From the NCBI GenBank assembly GCA_910586615.1, contig CAJUJP010000076.1:1-9821 (forward strand): a stretch of DNA of 9,821 bases, given 5' to 3'. The notes beneath the pieces were generated by a model, which was not told the origin of the DNA, made no database searches, and worked only from the letters and a program-made list of their open reading frames with translations. Below are positions 1-7,268 of this stretch, in pieces. The translations under genes were made by a program, and so were the position numbers. Source of the DNA: an uncultured Lachnospiraceae bacterium (GTDB taxonomy: Bacteria; Bacillota; Clostridia; Lachnospirales; Lachnospiraceae). How positions within the stretch are numbered: position 1 is the stretch's first letter; each line of letters begins with the position of its first letter.

Positions 1-55
1 GACCCGTGACCTCCGCACTACCAATGCGACGCTCTACCGACTGAGCCACAGCAGC
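1..55 (-). tRNA. tRNA-Thr (anticodon GGT), 3' part beyond the window edge
   Basis: Read on the minus strand from base 55 down to 1, the sequence folds as the first 55 nucleotides of a tRNA: acceptor strand GCTGCTG, D stem GCTC/GAGC around the loop AGTCGGTA, anticodon stem TCGCA/TGCGG with a first T-G wobble pair, anticodon loop TTGGTAG (anticodon GGT, threonine ACC codons), variable loop AGGTC and 5' T-stem strand ACGGG. The rest of the T arm and the acceptor 3' strand lie outside the window. The last visible base puts C at the second T-loop position, where T is nearly invariant. The edge prevents deciding whether this is real or an alignment offset. The gene is transcribed in the same direction as the synthase gene before it and has its own strong promoter. 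Confidence 0.93.
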
Positions 56-92
56 ATTCCGATGACGCTTTCTACCGCAATCACCGTTTTGT

Positions 93-122
93 AGTATATC
101 ACAGACATTTTTACTTTGTCAA
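93..122 (-). promoter_or_regulatory. sigma-A promoter of the tRNA-Thr gene, overlapping the end of bcsA
   Basis: On the minus strand a perfect -35 box TTGACA (122-117) is followed by an 18-base spacer and a -10 box TATACT (98-93), one mismatch from consensus. Transcription would start near base 86, about 30 bases before the tRNA 5' end at 55, a normal leader for RNase P removal. The -35 box is made of the Leu-Thr codons (TTG ACA) just before the last Lys and the stop codon of the cellulose synthase gene. No terminator separates that gene from the tRNA, so operon transcripts may also run through this promoter. Confidence 0.88.
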
Positions 123-2480
123 TACTCTGCTTTCTTTTTTGTATTTTTTGGTTTTTTTGTTCTTCAGCAGCGCTTTCTCATCGAATTCCTGCCCTTGCGG
201 GTTCTTCTGCCCGGGAGCCGGTATTTCCACGACGGCCTTCTCCCGGTTCACGTCTGCCAGCCAGTCCAGCAGTTCATTCCGTCTTCTTTTGTCATCCAGA
301 ACCGCATTATAATTCAGGATCTGATAAAGCTTCAATCCCTTGCGCACATCCTCTTCATACCGGCAGTTCAGCCTGATTTTCTCCGTGATCTGCAGAGTCA
401 GATTCTCCGGCGCCTGCTCCGCCTCAACGGTAATGCACACATAATTAAAATCATGTACCCTGACGGTCTGCCCTGACGGCTCAGAACAGGGAATATCCCG
501 GTCCACCACCACACGGGGATAACATCTTTTCTGGTAAAAAGGCTGCGTCACACGCTTTTTCAGATTCAGCTTCAGATCTTCAAAGCTTCCGCTGTCCTTT
601 TTGATTTCCATAGGCACTGTGGGAATCCGGTCGTATAACACGCCCAGAAGTTCCTCAAAGCTGCCGTTCATATCCGTGATCTGATAGGAGAAATTCCAGC
701 TGTCCTGATACTGGCTCACATGCACCACCCTGGCCAGCAGGTCCACATGGTAATCTTCCGTATCCAGCAGAATTTCCACATCCGTATCCTTCTCAAAATA
801 ATAAGGCTTATCAAACCGGACCGCCACACCCGTCTCCGAAGCATCCTTCGTCCATCCTTCCAGCACTTCATCCCCGTATTTCACTTTACAGGGCATACGT
901 ACCATGACGCGTTCCGTCTTCCTGTAGGGAATCCGTCCGTCCACAAAAAACAGGGACATAACCAGCAGAAACAGATTATACACAAGCCAGAACAGTACTA
1001 CGATGGAACCAAAGGAACCGCTGTCCAGCATAATGATCACACACCGCACGATCCCGATCAGCGAGAGCAGGATCAACAGCAGAAAAGGAACCGTAAACAG
1101 CAGGTTTTTGCCCTTTTCATTCTTCTGTGTCCCCTTGCCGGTCACCTTGAACTTCTTCATGGATATGCCCACCGATTCAAACAAAACCGGCAGCAGCATA
1201 TAGGGAAACAGAACCGTCTCATAAATGCTGGTCCATTTGGTGGTCCTGATGTTCCCGCTGAGCATCCGAAGGCTGATATTGCTGCTCACAAACATCGGAA
1301 GCCAGAACACAAGCACCTGCAGGATGGTACATTTAAAGACCATGAACCCGAAAGTCGCATAAAGAATCGGTGAAAGAATATAAATCAGTCTTTTTATGGG
1401 CGCATACCAATACCAGATCGACGCCCAATAATTCATTTTCTGGGAAAAAGTAAGATCAGGAGCCGTAAAAATATGCATTTTGCGCCCGGTGGCAATGACT
1501 CCTCTGGCCCATCTCGTCCTCTGCTGGATCAGGTCCTTCAAGTCCTGCGGTGAAAGCCCGGAAGCCAGCGGCTCACTTGTGCCCAGACTTACATACTGTT
1601 TCTTTTCGATCAGAATACCCGTTGCAAAATCCTCGGTAATAGCGCCTGTATAGAACCCGCCTGCCTCTTCCAGCGCCTCCCGGCTCAGTACCGTATTGGA
1701 GCCGCCGTAAATGACACTGTTCGTCTTCGTCCGCGCCACCTGTATGTCTTTATAGAAATAGTCCTGTTCATTGGGGATTCTCTGTTCCGAGTAAAGATTA
1801 AACTGGAACAGATCCAGGTTGTAGAAACTCTGCGGCGTCTGCACAAATCCCAGCTTGACCTTATCCTCCTCTTTTCTGCCTCTGTTGCGTATTTCACAGT
1901 CAACAAAATAGGGGATCGTCCTCATCAGGAAACTGCTTCTGGGGATCATATCTGCATCGAAAGTGACCACGTAAGGAGAGTTGGAATGGGCCAGCGCATT
2001 GTTCAGATTTCCGGCCTTGGCGCCCTTATGATCCTCCCTGTCCAGATAACTGACTCCCATCCGCTCCGCCAGCGCCCGCATCTCCGGTCTTCTGCCGTCA
2101 TCACACAGATATATATGGACTTTGTCCTGATCCGGGTATTTCATGCGCAGGCATCCGTGAATGGTCTTGTGCAGAAGTTCCGTATCCTCGCTGTATGTGG
2201 CAATAAAAACATCCACATCCGGGAACTCGCTTTCCGGCACTTCAGGCAGCGGATAACCCTCCACCGTATACATATTGGCATAATGGACAAATGCCTCCAC
2301 CATACCAAGCACCTCCACCACCAGCAGCGCAATGCCCGCCACGACAGACACAGTTCCGTATCCGAACGGAATCGTAAAGAACATCCTCCACAGCAGATAA
2401 ACAATCGTGAAGAACACATTCAGCAGAAACCATACCTTTCCTTTTCCATTATGAAAAAAATCCCTTAAAAAAGCTTTCAT
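111..2480 (-). CDS. bcsA: Cellulose synthase catalytic subunit, BcsA type, with PilZ domain and extra C-terminal region
   Basis: This membrane family-2 glycosyltransferase of 789 residues is predicted to polymerise UDP-glucose into beta-1,4-glucan on the cytoplasmic side and extrude it. The GT-A signatures are in order: CDDG (126-129), HKGAKAGN, DAD (175-177), TED (282-284) and QRTRW (320-324, the QxxRW motif). FKVTGK (444-449) matches the BcsA gating-loop motif FxVTxK. About two membrane segments precede and five or more follow the catalytic domain. A PilZ domain has RKTER (520-524) and DASETG (546-551), the intact c-di-GMP motifs RxxxR and DxSxxG, so c-di-GMP activation is expected. About 170 further residues follow, possibly a degenerate second PilZ, ending in a Lys-rich tail. 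ATG at 2480 is chosen because GGAGGGG lies just upstream; a GTG at 2495 would sit before that site. It is the last protein gene of the train, 108 bases after the DHHW gene. Another processive beta-glycan product cannot be excluded. Confidence 0.92.
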   Translation of the reverse strand: MKAFLRDFFHNGKGKVWFLLNVFFTIVYLLWRMFFTIPFGYGTVSVVAGIALLVVEVLGMVEAFVHYANMYTVEGYPLPEVPESEFPDVDVFIATYSEDTELLHKTIHGCLRMKYPDQDKVHIYLCDDGRRPEMRALAERMGVSYLDREDHKGAKAGNLNNALAHSNSPYVVTFDADMIPRSSFLMRTIPYFVDCEIRNRGRKEEDKVKLGFVQTPQSFYNLDLFQFNLYSEQRIPNEQDYFYKDIQVARTKTNSVIYGGSNTVLSREALEEAGGFYTGAITEDFATGILIEKKQYVSLGTSEPLASGLSPQDLKDLIQQRTRWARGVIATGRKMHIFTAPDLTFSQKMNYWASIWYWYAPIKRLIYILSPILYATFGFMVFKCTILQVLVFWLPMFVSSNISLRMLSGNIRTTKWTSIYETVLFPYMLLPVLFESVGISMKKFKVTGKGTQKNEKGKNLLFTVPFLLLILLSLIGIVRCVIIMLDSGSFGSIVVLFWLVYNLFLLVMSLFFVDGRIPYRKTERVMVRMPCKVKYGDEVLEGWTKDASETGVAVRFDKPYYFEKDTDVEILLDTEDYHVDLLARVVHVSQYQDSWNFSYQITDMNGSFEELLGVLYDRIPTVPMEIKKDSGSFEDLKLNLKKRVTQPFYQKRCYPRVVVDRDIPCSEPSGQTVRVHDFNYVCITVEAEQAPENLTLQITEKIRLNCRYEEDVRKGLKLYQILNYNAVLDDKRRRNELLDWLADVNREKAVVEIPAPGQKNPQGQEFDEKALLKNKKTKKYKKESRVLTK

Positions 2481-2588
2481 ACTTCCCCTCCGCACATATA
2501 TATCTTTATTTCATACCTGTTATCTGATCCGTGCCGGGAAAGTATTTTATCTTTTCCCTGCTTCTGCCCTTTCAGCCTGACGGCATTT

Positions 2589-3854
2589 TTACCGTATCTC
2601 TGCCTCGTCTTCCTCGAAAAACCGGAATGATTCCTCATTAATATTGTAAGGATAGATTTCCACGATGATATAATCAAACTCATTGTCCTTCACAAAATCC
2701 TCAATATCCAGCCGGTCGGACTCTTCCAGCGACCAGATGGCATGGAGTTCACCCCACATGGGCATCATAAATACGATCATCGGCGAAAAATAAGAGTCCC
2801 TGATGGCGCATACCTTATACCCTTCCGGATTATCGGTGTTTATGATCTTCTCATAAGGGCGGATGCCGTCCAGATACAAAAAGTACTGTGAATCGCTGTA
2901 AATGTCTTCTCCTTTCGACAGGATTCCCACATCCATAAGCGCCTCCGTGGTATCTCCCGACAATTCTTCCATCTCATCATTGATCCCCATGGATTCCCGT
3001 TCATAATGCCGTGTAAACTTCGGCCAGTATGCCTCAAAATCCTCCACATCACAAAAATTCGCTCCCGTCTTTCTCCCCATGGAGCCAAACATGCCGCGGC
3101 GGTAGACAACACTGTCGTAATTTGCCCTGTCCATATAATAATGCCCCGGATCCCAGTCATCTCCGAACCGCGCCTTCACTTCCTCCACAAAAACCTGAGA
3201 CGCATAGAAAGCAGCCGGAATTGTCCAGTGATGATCCGTCCTAAAAAAAGCCTCTTCGCCGGACAGTTCATCATTCGGAAAAAACATTCTGCCGTCTATC
3301 GTCTCCACACCGAACCGGTTCAGATAAAACAGCAGCTCATCCACAACCGTATCGGGATCGTTGACGGGAAGCCCGCGCCTCAGAACGCTCTCCCCTTTGA
3401 TATATTTGCCGGGTGTCACGAAGAAGATAACCTTCGTTCCCCTGTCTGCAACGCAGTCCTGCAGCCTTTTCACCCTTCTGGCATATTCCGGGATCTTCTC
3501 ATCGTCTTCCCGGAAAAAGGAAGCATAATGGAGAAATCCTTTTTCATCCTTGATATAGCTGAAATTATTCACCTCACGTTTATCCAGCAATACCTGCAAA
3601 TAGGAATAAGTCTCTATAAAATCCATTCTGTGATACATGTTTTCCACAATACCGGCATCCAGGTCTGCCACCAGTTCGGAAAGTCTGTCTGCATCCGGCA
3701 CCGGCCCCTGTTCCGCTTCCTGATCCTTCCATGTGTCCTCCACCGCATCCAGCCACGCCGGATAGCCGTGCAGCGCATTGATCCCGGAATACCCGAACAG
3801 GACAACAAGAAACAATACCGTAAATATTCTTTTTCTCAACATATATGCAGACAT
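2589..3854 (-). CDS. DHHW-family (AlgJ/AlgX-like) SGNH-type polysaccharide acyltransferase
   Basis: This 421-residue protein has an N-terminal signal-anchor (about residues 9-28, after basic MLRKR), which places the rest outside the membrane. RTDHHW at 205-210 is the signature of the DHHW family and provides the Asp-x-His pair (D207, H209). IRDSY at 351-355 supplies a candidate catalytic Ser354, in the place of the DSF-type motif in AlgJ and AlgX, although the preceding residue is Arg rather than the Gly of classic GDS motifs. Family knowledge: such proteins accept an acyl group from an MBOAT partner and transfer it to an exopolysaccharide. The MBOAT gene directly upstream and the cellulose synthase directly downstream support O-acylation of the glucan. 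The start ATG at 3854 is preceded by GGAAGGCGGGTG; the next ATG at 3842 has no ribosome binding site. Acyl donor (acetate is likely) and substrate are inferred. Confidence 0.88.
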   Translation of the reverse strand: MSAYMLRKRIFTVLFLVVLFGYSGINALHGYPAWLDAVEDTWKDQEAEQGPVPDADRLSELVADLDAGIVENMYHRMDFIETYSYLQVLLDKREVNNFSYIKDEKGFLHYASFFREDDEKIPEYARRVKRLQDCVADRGTKVIFFVTPGKYIKGESVLRRGLPVNDPDTVVDELLFYLNRFGVETIDGRMFFPNDELSGEEAFFRTDHHWTIPAAFYASQVFVEEVKARFGDDWDPGHYYMDRANYDSVVYRRGMFGSMGRKTGANFCDVEDFEAYWPKFTRHYERESMGINDEMEELSGDTTEALMDVGILSKGEDIYSDSQYFLYLDGIRPYEKIINTDNPEGYKVCAIRDSYFSPMIVFMMPMWGELHAIWSLEESDRLDIEDFVKDNEFDYIIVEIYPYNINEESFRFFEEDEAEIR

Positions 3855-3922
3855 CTGTATTCACCCGCCTTCCACATGCAACCCGTTCCCCAATAGACAC
3901 CCTTCATGCAAATTTTTCGAAA

Positions 3923-3964
3923 CGGGCCATCAAGTATGATCCGTCAGAGTCGCCATACCGCCCG
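3923..3964 (-). other. Possible two-part stem-loop in the leader between the MBOAT and DHHW genes
   Basis: The 179-base gap between the MBOAT stop and the DHHW start has no gene. In it, 5-base arms CGGGC (minus strand, 3964-3960) and GCCCG (3927-3923) enclose a second pair GTATG (3958-3954) and CATAC (3938-3934), with an unpaired side of six bases on one flank and one on the other and a 15-base loop. No run of T follows, so it does not look like an intrinsic terminator. The same gap carries direct repeats (10 bases at 3928-3937 and 3986-3995) and three copies of CATGCAA. It may be a structured leader or processing site; the evidence is only the base pairing. Confidence 0.3.
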
Positions 3965-4033
3965 ATATGATTCTGCCAACCAAATCATCAAGTATTCCAT
4001 GCAATCATGTAACGATGTTTACCAACATTTATA

Positions 4034-5467
4034 TTAGAAGTTAAAATAAATGAACGGATTATATGTGCCGCTGGCCAGATAACTGACACAGACGATAAAC
4101 AGGCCCATCAATCCCACCGGATACAGTACCGTGCATACCCTGTGCAGAAAAATCTTCGGATGATCGTATAAGATCCGGTTCATATCTCTTGCATAAGGCA
4201 TGGCAAACAGGACACCCGCCAGGAAAAACACCCAGTTTTCCCTGAAAAGCATGACCGCCATGTCACTGTAGAACCCGTTGTTGTTCAGACCCAGCATGTT
4301 CATGAAAAACCGCCCCGCCTGATAAAGATCATCCGCCCGGAACACTACCCAGAGCGCGTTTACCACCATCAGCGTATAAAAATGCTTCAGAAATCTGTCC
4401 TGCATTTTCTCAGGGTATTCAAAGAACCTTTCCGCAAGCTGGAAGATAAAATATGCCAGCCCCCAGAACAAAAACGTCCAGTTTGCACCGTGCCAGATAC
4501 CTGTCAGAAGCCAGACCACCAGCATGTTACGCACCATATAATCCTGATTGGCCACCCGGCTTCCTCCCAGCGGAAAATAAACATACTCCCTGAACCAGTT
4601 GGTAAGAGAAATGTGCCACCGCCGCCAGAAATCGGAAACCGATGATGCAATATAAGGGTAATTAAAGTTTTCCGGGAACTCAAATCCGAAACACATTCCC
4701 AGACCGATGGCCATATCCGAATATGCAGAAAAATCATAATAAATCTGCAGTGTATAAGCAATACTTCCCAGCCAGGCAAGCATCGCCGGAACCATCATCC
4801 TCTCCGTGCCGATGGCTGACCAGCTGAACACATTGTCTGCAATGCCTGCAAAACAGTTGGACAGCAATACCTTCTTGCCCAGTCCAACCACAAAACGGCA
4901 TATTCCCATGGAAAACATATCGAAGTCCGATCTGCGGTTCCTGATCTGATCCGCTATGGTATTGTACTGAATGATCGGTCCCGCGATCAACTGCGGAAAA
5001 AAAGATATATACAGCCCCACATAAAAAGGATTCTCCGCCCGCACCGTACCCCGGTAAACATCAACAACATAGGACATCGCCTGAAAGGTAAAAAAGGAAA
5101 TACCGATGGGAAGCGTCAGACTGACCGCTTTGATCCCGAACAATTCCTCCGATCGGACCGACTCCATCACAAAGCCAAGATATTTGAACACAAAAAGCGT
5201 AAACAGATTCAACGTCACCGCCGCTGCCAGCAGCATTTTCCGGAATCTCCCGCTTTTTCCTCTCTCGATCATCACCGCCAGCACGGAATTGACCAGAATA
5301 GATGCGATCATCAGCAGCACATACACCGGCTCTCCCCATGCGTAAAACACCAGGCTGGCAAGCAGGAGCAGAATATTCTGCAGCATTCGTGAAAAGGAAA
5401 AACAATAATATAAAACAAGCACCACCGGAAAAAACACAAACAGAAAGACAATGCTCGAAAACAGCAT
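4034..5467 (-). CDS. MBOAT-family acyltransferase, AlgI/DltB-like, with fused C-terminal acyl-shuttle motif
   Basis: This 477-residue multi-pass membrane protein of the membrane-bound O-acyltransferase family has family blocks FFPQLIAGPI (156-165), QIYYDFSAYSDMA (241-253), WRRWHISLTNWF (281-292) and GIWHGANW (323-330), whose His326 matches the catalytic histidine. The length fits AlgI. The last six residues are FIYFNF (472-477). Studies of Dlt-type pathways showed that a C-terminal hexapeptide with a tyrosine, either on DltX or fused to the MBOAT, receives the acyl group from a cytosolic thioester and passes it to a serine on an extracytoplasmic transferase. Tyr474 fits that role, and the DHHW protein encoded next fits the receiving transferase. 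Start ATG at 5467 is preceded by GGGGTG at good spacing. The gene begins 15 bases after the microprotein stop. The cellulose synthase downstream suggests acylated cellulose, like the wss and alginate systems. No acyl carrier or acetyl-donor gene is visible nearby. Confidence 0.94.
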   Translation of the reverse strand: MLFSSIVFLFVFFPVVLVLYYCFSFSRMLQNILLLLASLVFYAWGEPVYVLLMIASILVNSVLAVMIERGKSGRFRKMLLAAAVTLNLFTLFVFKYLGFVMESVRSEELFGIKAVSLTLPIGISFFTFQAMSYVVDVYRGTVRAENPFYVGLYISFFPQLIAGPIIQYNTIADQIRNRRSDFDMFSMGICRFVVGLGKKVLLSNCFAGIADNVFSWSAIGTERMMVPAMLAWLGSIAYTLQIYYDFSAYSDMAIGLGMCFGFEFPENFNYPYIASSVSDFWRRWHISLTNWFREYVYFPLGGSRVANQDYMVRNMLVVWLLTGIWHGANWTFLFWGLAYFIFQLAERFFEYPEKMQDRFLKHFYTLMVVNALWVVFRADDLYQAGRFFMNMLGLNNNGFYSDMAVMLFRENWVFFLAGVLFAMPYARDMNRILYDHPKIFLHRVCTVLYPVGLMGLFIVCVSYLASGTYNPFIYFNF

Positions 5468-5482
5468 ACGGCCACCCCTTTC

Positions 5483-5641
5483 CTATTTTTTCCTGTACCG
5501 CAGATAATTCACTGCAAAAAAGAGTAAAAGCAGTGCCGCCGCCACCCGTATTCCGCCGATGACAGCCGGATTATTCAGTTTTTCCAGGAAATAATGCCGT
5601 TCCATGACTGTTCCCGGATCTGTATAAGACAACAAAACCAT
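5483..5641 (-). CDS. 52-residue single-pass membrane microprotein between cotH and MBOAT genes
   Basis: This short frame begins MVLLSYTDPGTVMERHYFLE and ends NYLRYRKK. It has a polar N-terminal half and one hydrophobic segment (about residues 27-46, AVIGGIRVAAALLLLFFAV) followed by the basic tail RYRKK. By the positive-inside rule the C-terminus is cytosolic and the N-terminus outside. Its ATG lies 4 bases after the cotH TGA, and the likely ribosome binding site AGAAAGGGA overlaps the cotH end, which points to translational coupling. The MBOAT gene starts 15 bases after its stop, with its own binding site in between. This placement recalls DltX, the small membrane partner of DltB, but the DltX-type C-terminal hexapeptide is absent here and is instead on the MBOAT itself. 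I recognise no named family. A role as an assembly partner of the MBOAT or CotH protein is inference. Confidence 0.75.
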   Translation of the reverse strand: MVLLSYTDPGTVMERHYFLEKLNNPAVIGGIRVAAALLLLFFAVNYLRYRKK

Positions 5642-5645
5642 CTTC

Positions 5646-7256
5646 TCATCCCTTTCTTATGATCAACACGGACGGAACCAAAAACAAAACCATGATAAAC
5701 AGGAGCATCAGCTTGTTCTCACTCCGGTAGGAAGTATCCCACACACACATTTTTTCCAGATTTTTCAGCTGTGTGGCAATGGCTTTGCCGTGTTTTTCCA
5801 GATATACCCTGATCGTGTAGATCTCCTGGTCGTAACGATCGTTGAATCTGCTGACCACCGTACCGTCCAGAACGTAATCCTCCAGATAATAGTTGCGATA
5901 GTTGAGATGGTCTCCCTCGTAATAGTCCGCCGCCCATCGGTACCATTCCCTGACTCTGGCTGATCTTATGTACGCCGCAGCCTCATCCATAACATTTTTC
6001 ACATGCCCGTCACTGAGCGTATCCCTGCGCAGCTTTGCATAACGCGTCTGCAAAAGCTCCACAAAATGCCTGTCCTGTGCAAGCTGTCTGAAAAAAGGTC
6101 TCTCCTGGAATGCCATCGTATCAGGATCCATCTCATCCTGAAAATAATTGTTCATAGCCTGGTCAAAATCCCACACCGGCCCGATCTTCAACTTTTCGCC
6201 GGAATTTTTATACATGTAAGTGGAATGCATACCTGCATCATAATTCCCGAAATATTCATTCAACAGAAAATAATCCACAAAGGTGTCCGTATCAATATAC
6301 CTGCCATAAGTTCTGAACACCCCCTCGTCTTCCGAGTAAAGCACCTGCTCGATCCGCGAAAAATCCTCCTCGATAAATCTTCTGGCCTTCGCCGTCAGCT
6401 TCCGCTCCGACGGGTATTTCAACCCGATCCATTCCTCCGACAGTCCGTTCAGCCGCCCGTAAGTGTCAAGCATCAGGTCAAAATGCGTGAAACGGTCTCT
6501 CCGCACAATATAGCTGGTATAAATGTTTTTCTTCTTAAATTCGTCTATATCCACACGGTTTTTATCCCTGGCCACTGTCTCCATCATCAGATAAAGCCCC
6601 TGGTAGATATATTTTCCGTCCTTTTTAAAAATAACCTCGCAGAAACGGCTGTCCGGCGTTACCGGAGATACCTCTGAAGAAATCCGGTAGCTCAGATAAT
6701 TCCGCAGCATACTCTTGTCTGCCATACTGCCGTTTAAGATCCAGCTGTCGTGAGCGCCCATGCCCATCACATCCACTGCGTTTGCTTCACCGTCCTGTCC
6801 GGTCAGCTTGAGCAGATACTGCTCCTTGTCAAACATATAGGAAGTATGCCCCCGTTTCTTGATCTGCAGACTGCTCACCACCGACGGACTGTCCGTAATG
6901 TGGTTGTCATATCCGCCGCCGTCTATGATGCTGACAGTTCCCGTGGTATAAGGCTCCTCACCGGTCAGATATTCCTGTGACGACTCAAACCGCTTGTAGT
7001 CCGGCATCTCCCCGTCCACTTCCAGAATGACAATGGGCATATTCGAATAAAACCCTTCTGCCACCTGAAATTCCGGCGAAAGATATAGCAACGGATCTTC
7101 CGGAGATTCATCCGGCGGCAGCGTGGTATAAGTACTCTGATCTATGTTCCTGTCGGCATGATCCGCCATGCCCCGTAGGAAACACAGCAAAAGAATCACT
7201 GCAATGCAGAACACATTCAGCCCGATCAGGCTTAGTTTTCTTCGTCCGTGAAGCAT
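5646..7256 (-). CDS. CotH-family atypical kinase, membrane-anchored at both ends
   Basis: This 536-residue protein has CotH kinase family signatures: KKRGHTSY with a following Lys (133-144, the N-lobe RG-x-S...K pattern), DKSMLRN (180-186), NEYFGNYDAGMHSTYMYKN (333-351) and VWDFDQAM (361-368), whose DFD matches the metal-binding aspartate motif of CotH kinases. Family knowledge: Bacillus CotH phosphorylates spore coat proteins. A membrane segment at about 9-28 follows a basic N-terminus, and a second at about 515-532 precedes the basic end IIRKG, so the kinase domain is predicted to be extracytoplasmic and tethered at both ends. It starts 12 bases after the DUF4956 stop; AGGAG overlaps that stop codon, implying coupling. 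It is followed by the microprotein at 4 bases. CotH, VTC and DUF4956 proteins are recurrently encoded together, but their shared substrate is not known to me. The phosphoacceptor, possibly a glycan or envelope protein, is inferred only from context. Confidence 0.9.
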   Translation of the reverse strand: MLHGRRKLSLIGLNVFCIAVILLLCFLRGMADHADRNIDQSTYTTLPPDESPEDPLLYLSPEFQVAEGFYSNMPIVILEVDGEMPDYKRFESSQEYLTGEEPYTTGTVSIIDGGGYDNHITDSPSVVSSLQIKKRGHTSYMFDKEQYLLKLTGQDGEANAVDVMGMGAHDSWILNGSMADKSMLRNYLSYRISSEVSPVTPDSRFCEVIFKKDGKYIYQGLYLMMETVARDKNRVDIDEFKKKNIYTSYIVRRDRFTHFDLMLDTYGRLNGLSEEWIGLKYPSERKLTAKARRFIEEDFSRIEQVLYSEDEGVFRTYGRYIDTDTFVDYFLLNEYFGNYDAGMHSTYMYKNSGEKLKIGPVWDFDQAMNNYFQDEMDPDTMAFQERPFFRQLAQDRHFVELLQTRYAKLRRDTLSDGHVKNVMDEAAAYIRSARVREWYRWAADYYEGDHLNYRNYYLEDYVLDGTVVSRFNDRYDQEIYTIRVYLEKHGKAIATQLKNLEKMCVWDTSYRSENKLMLLFIMVLFLVPSVLIIRKG

Positions 7257-7268
7257 CCTTTCCCTCTC

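Noticed and set aside
720..1373. Long plus-strand open frame opposite the synthase gene
   Set aside because: Its product is rich in His, Gln, Pro and Arg with no family motif; it is the antisense image of a clear gene.
2481..2495. GTG at 2495 as the start of the cellulose synthase gene
   Set aside because: The strong GGAGGGG ribosome binding site lies between this GTG and the ATG at 2480, so the ATG is the better start.
2481..2588. Hairpin GGGAAA/TTTCCC in the gap before the synthase gene as a terminator
   Set aside because: Only six pairs with an 11-base loop and no T run; a terminator here would also cut off the synthase gene.
3006..3896. Long plus-strand open frame of 296 codons opposite the DHHW gene
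   Set aside because: No recognisable motifs and no ribosome binding site; the minus strand carries the clear DHHW signature and signal-anchor.
4008..4030. ATGTT-GGTA-AACAT hairpin just after the MBOAT stop as a terminator
   Set aside because: Five weak pairs with no following T run; it is too unstable to end transcription.
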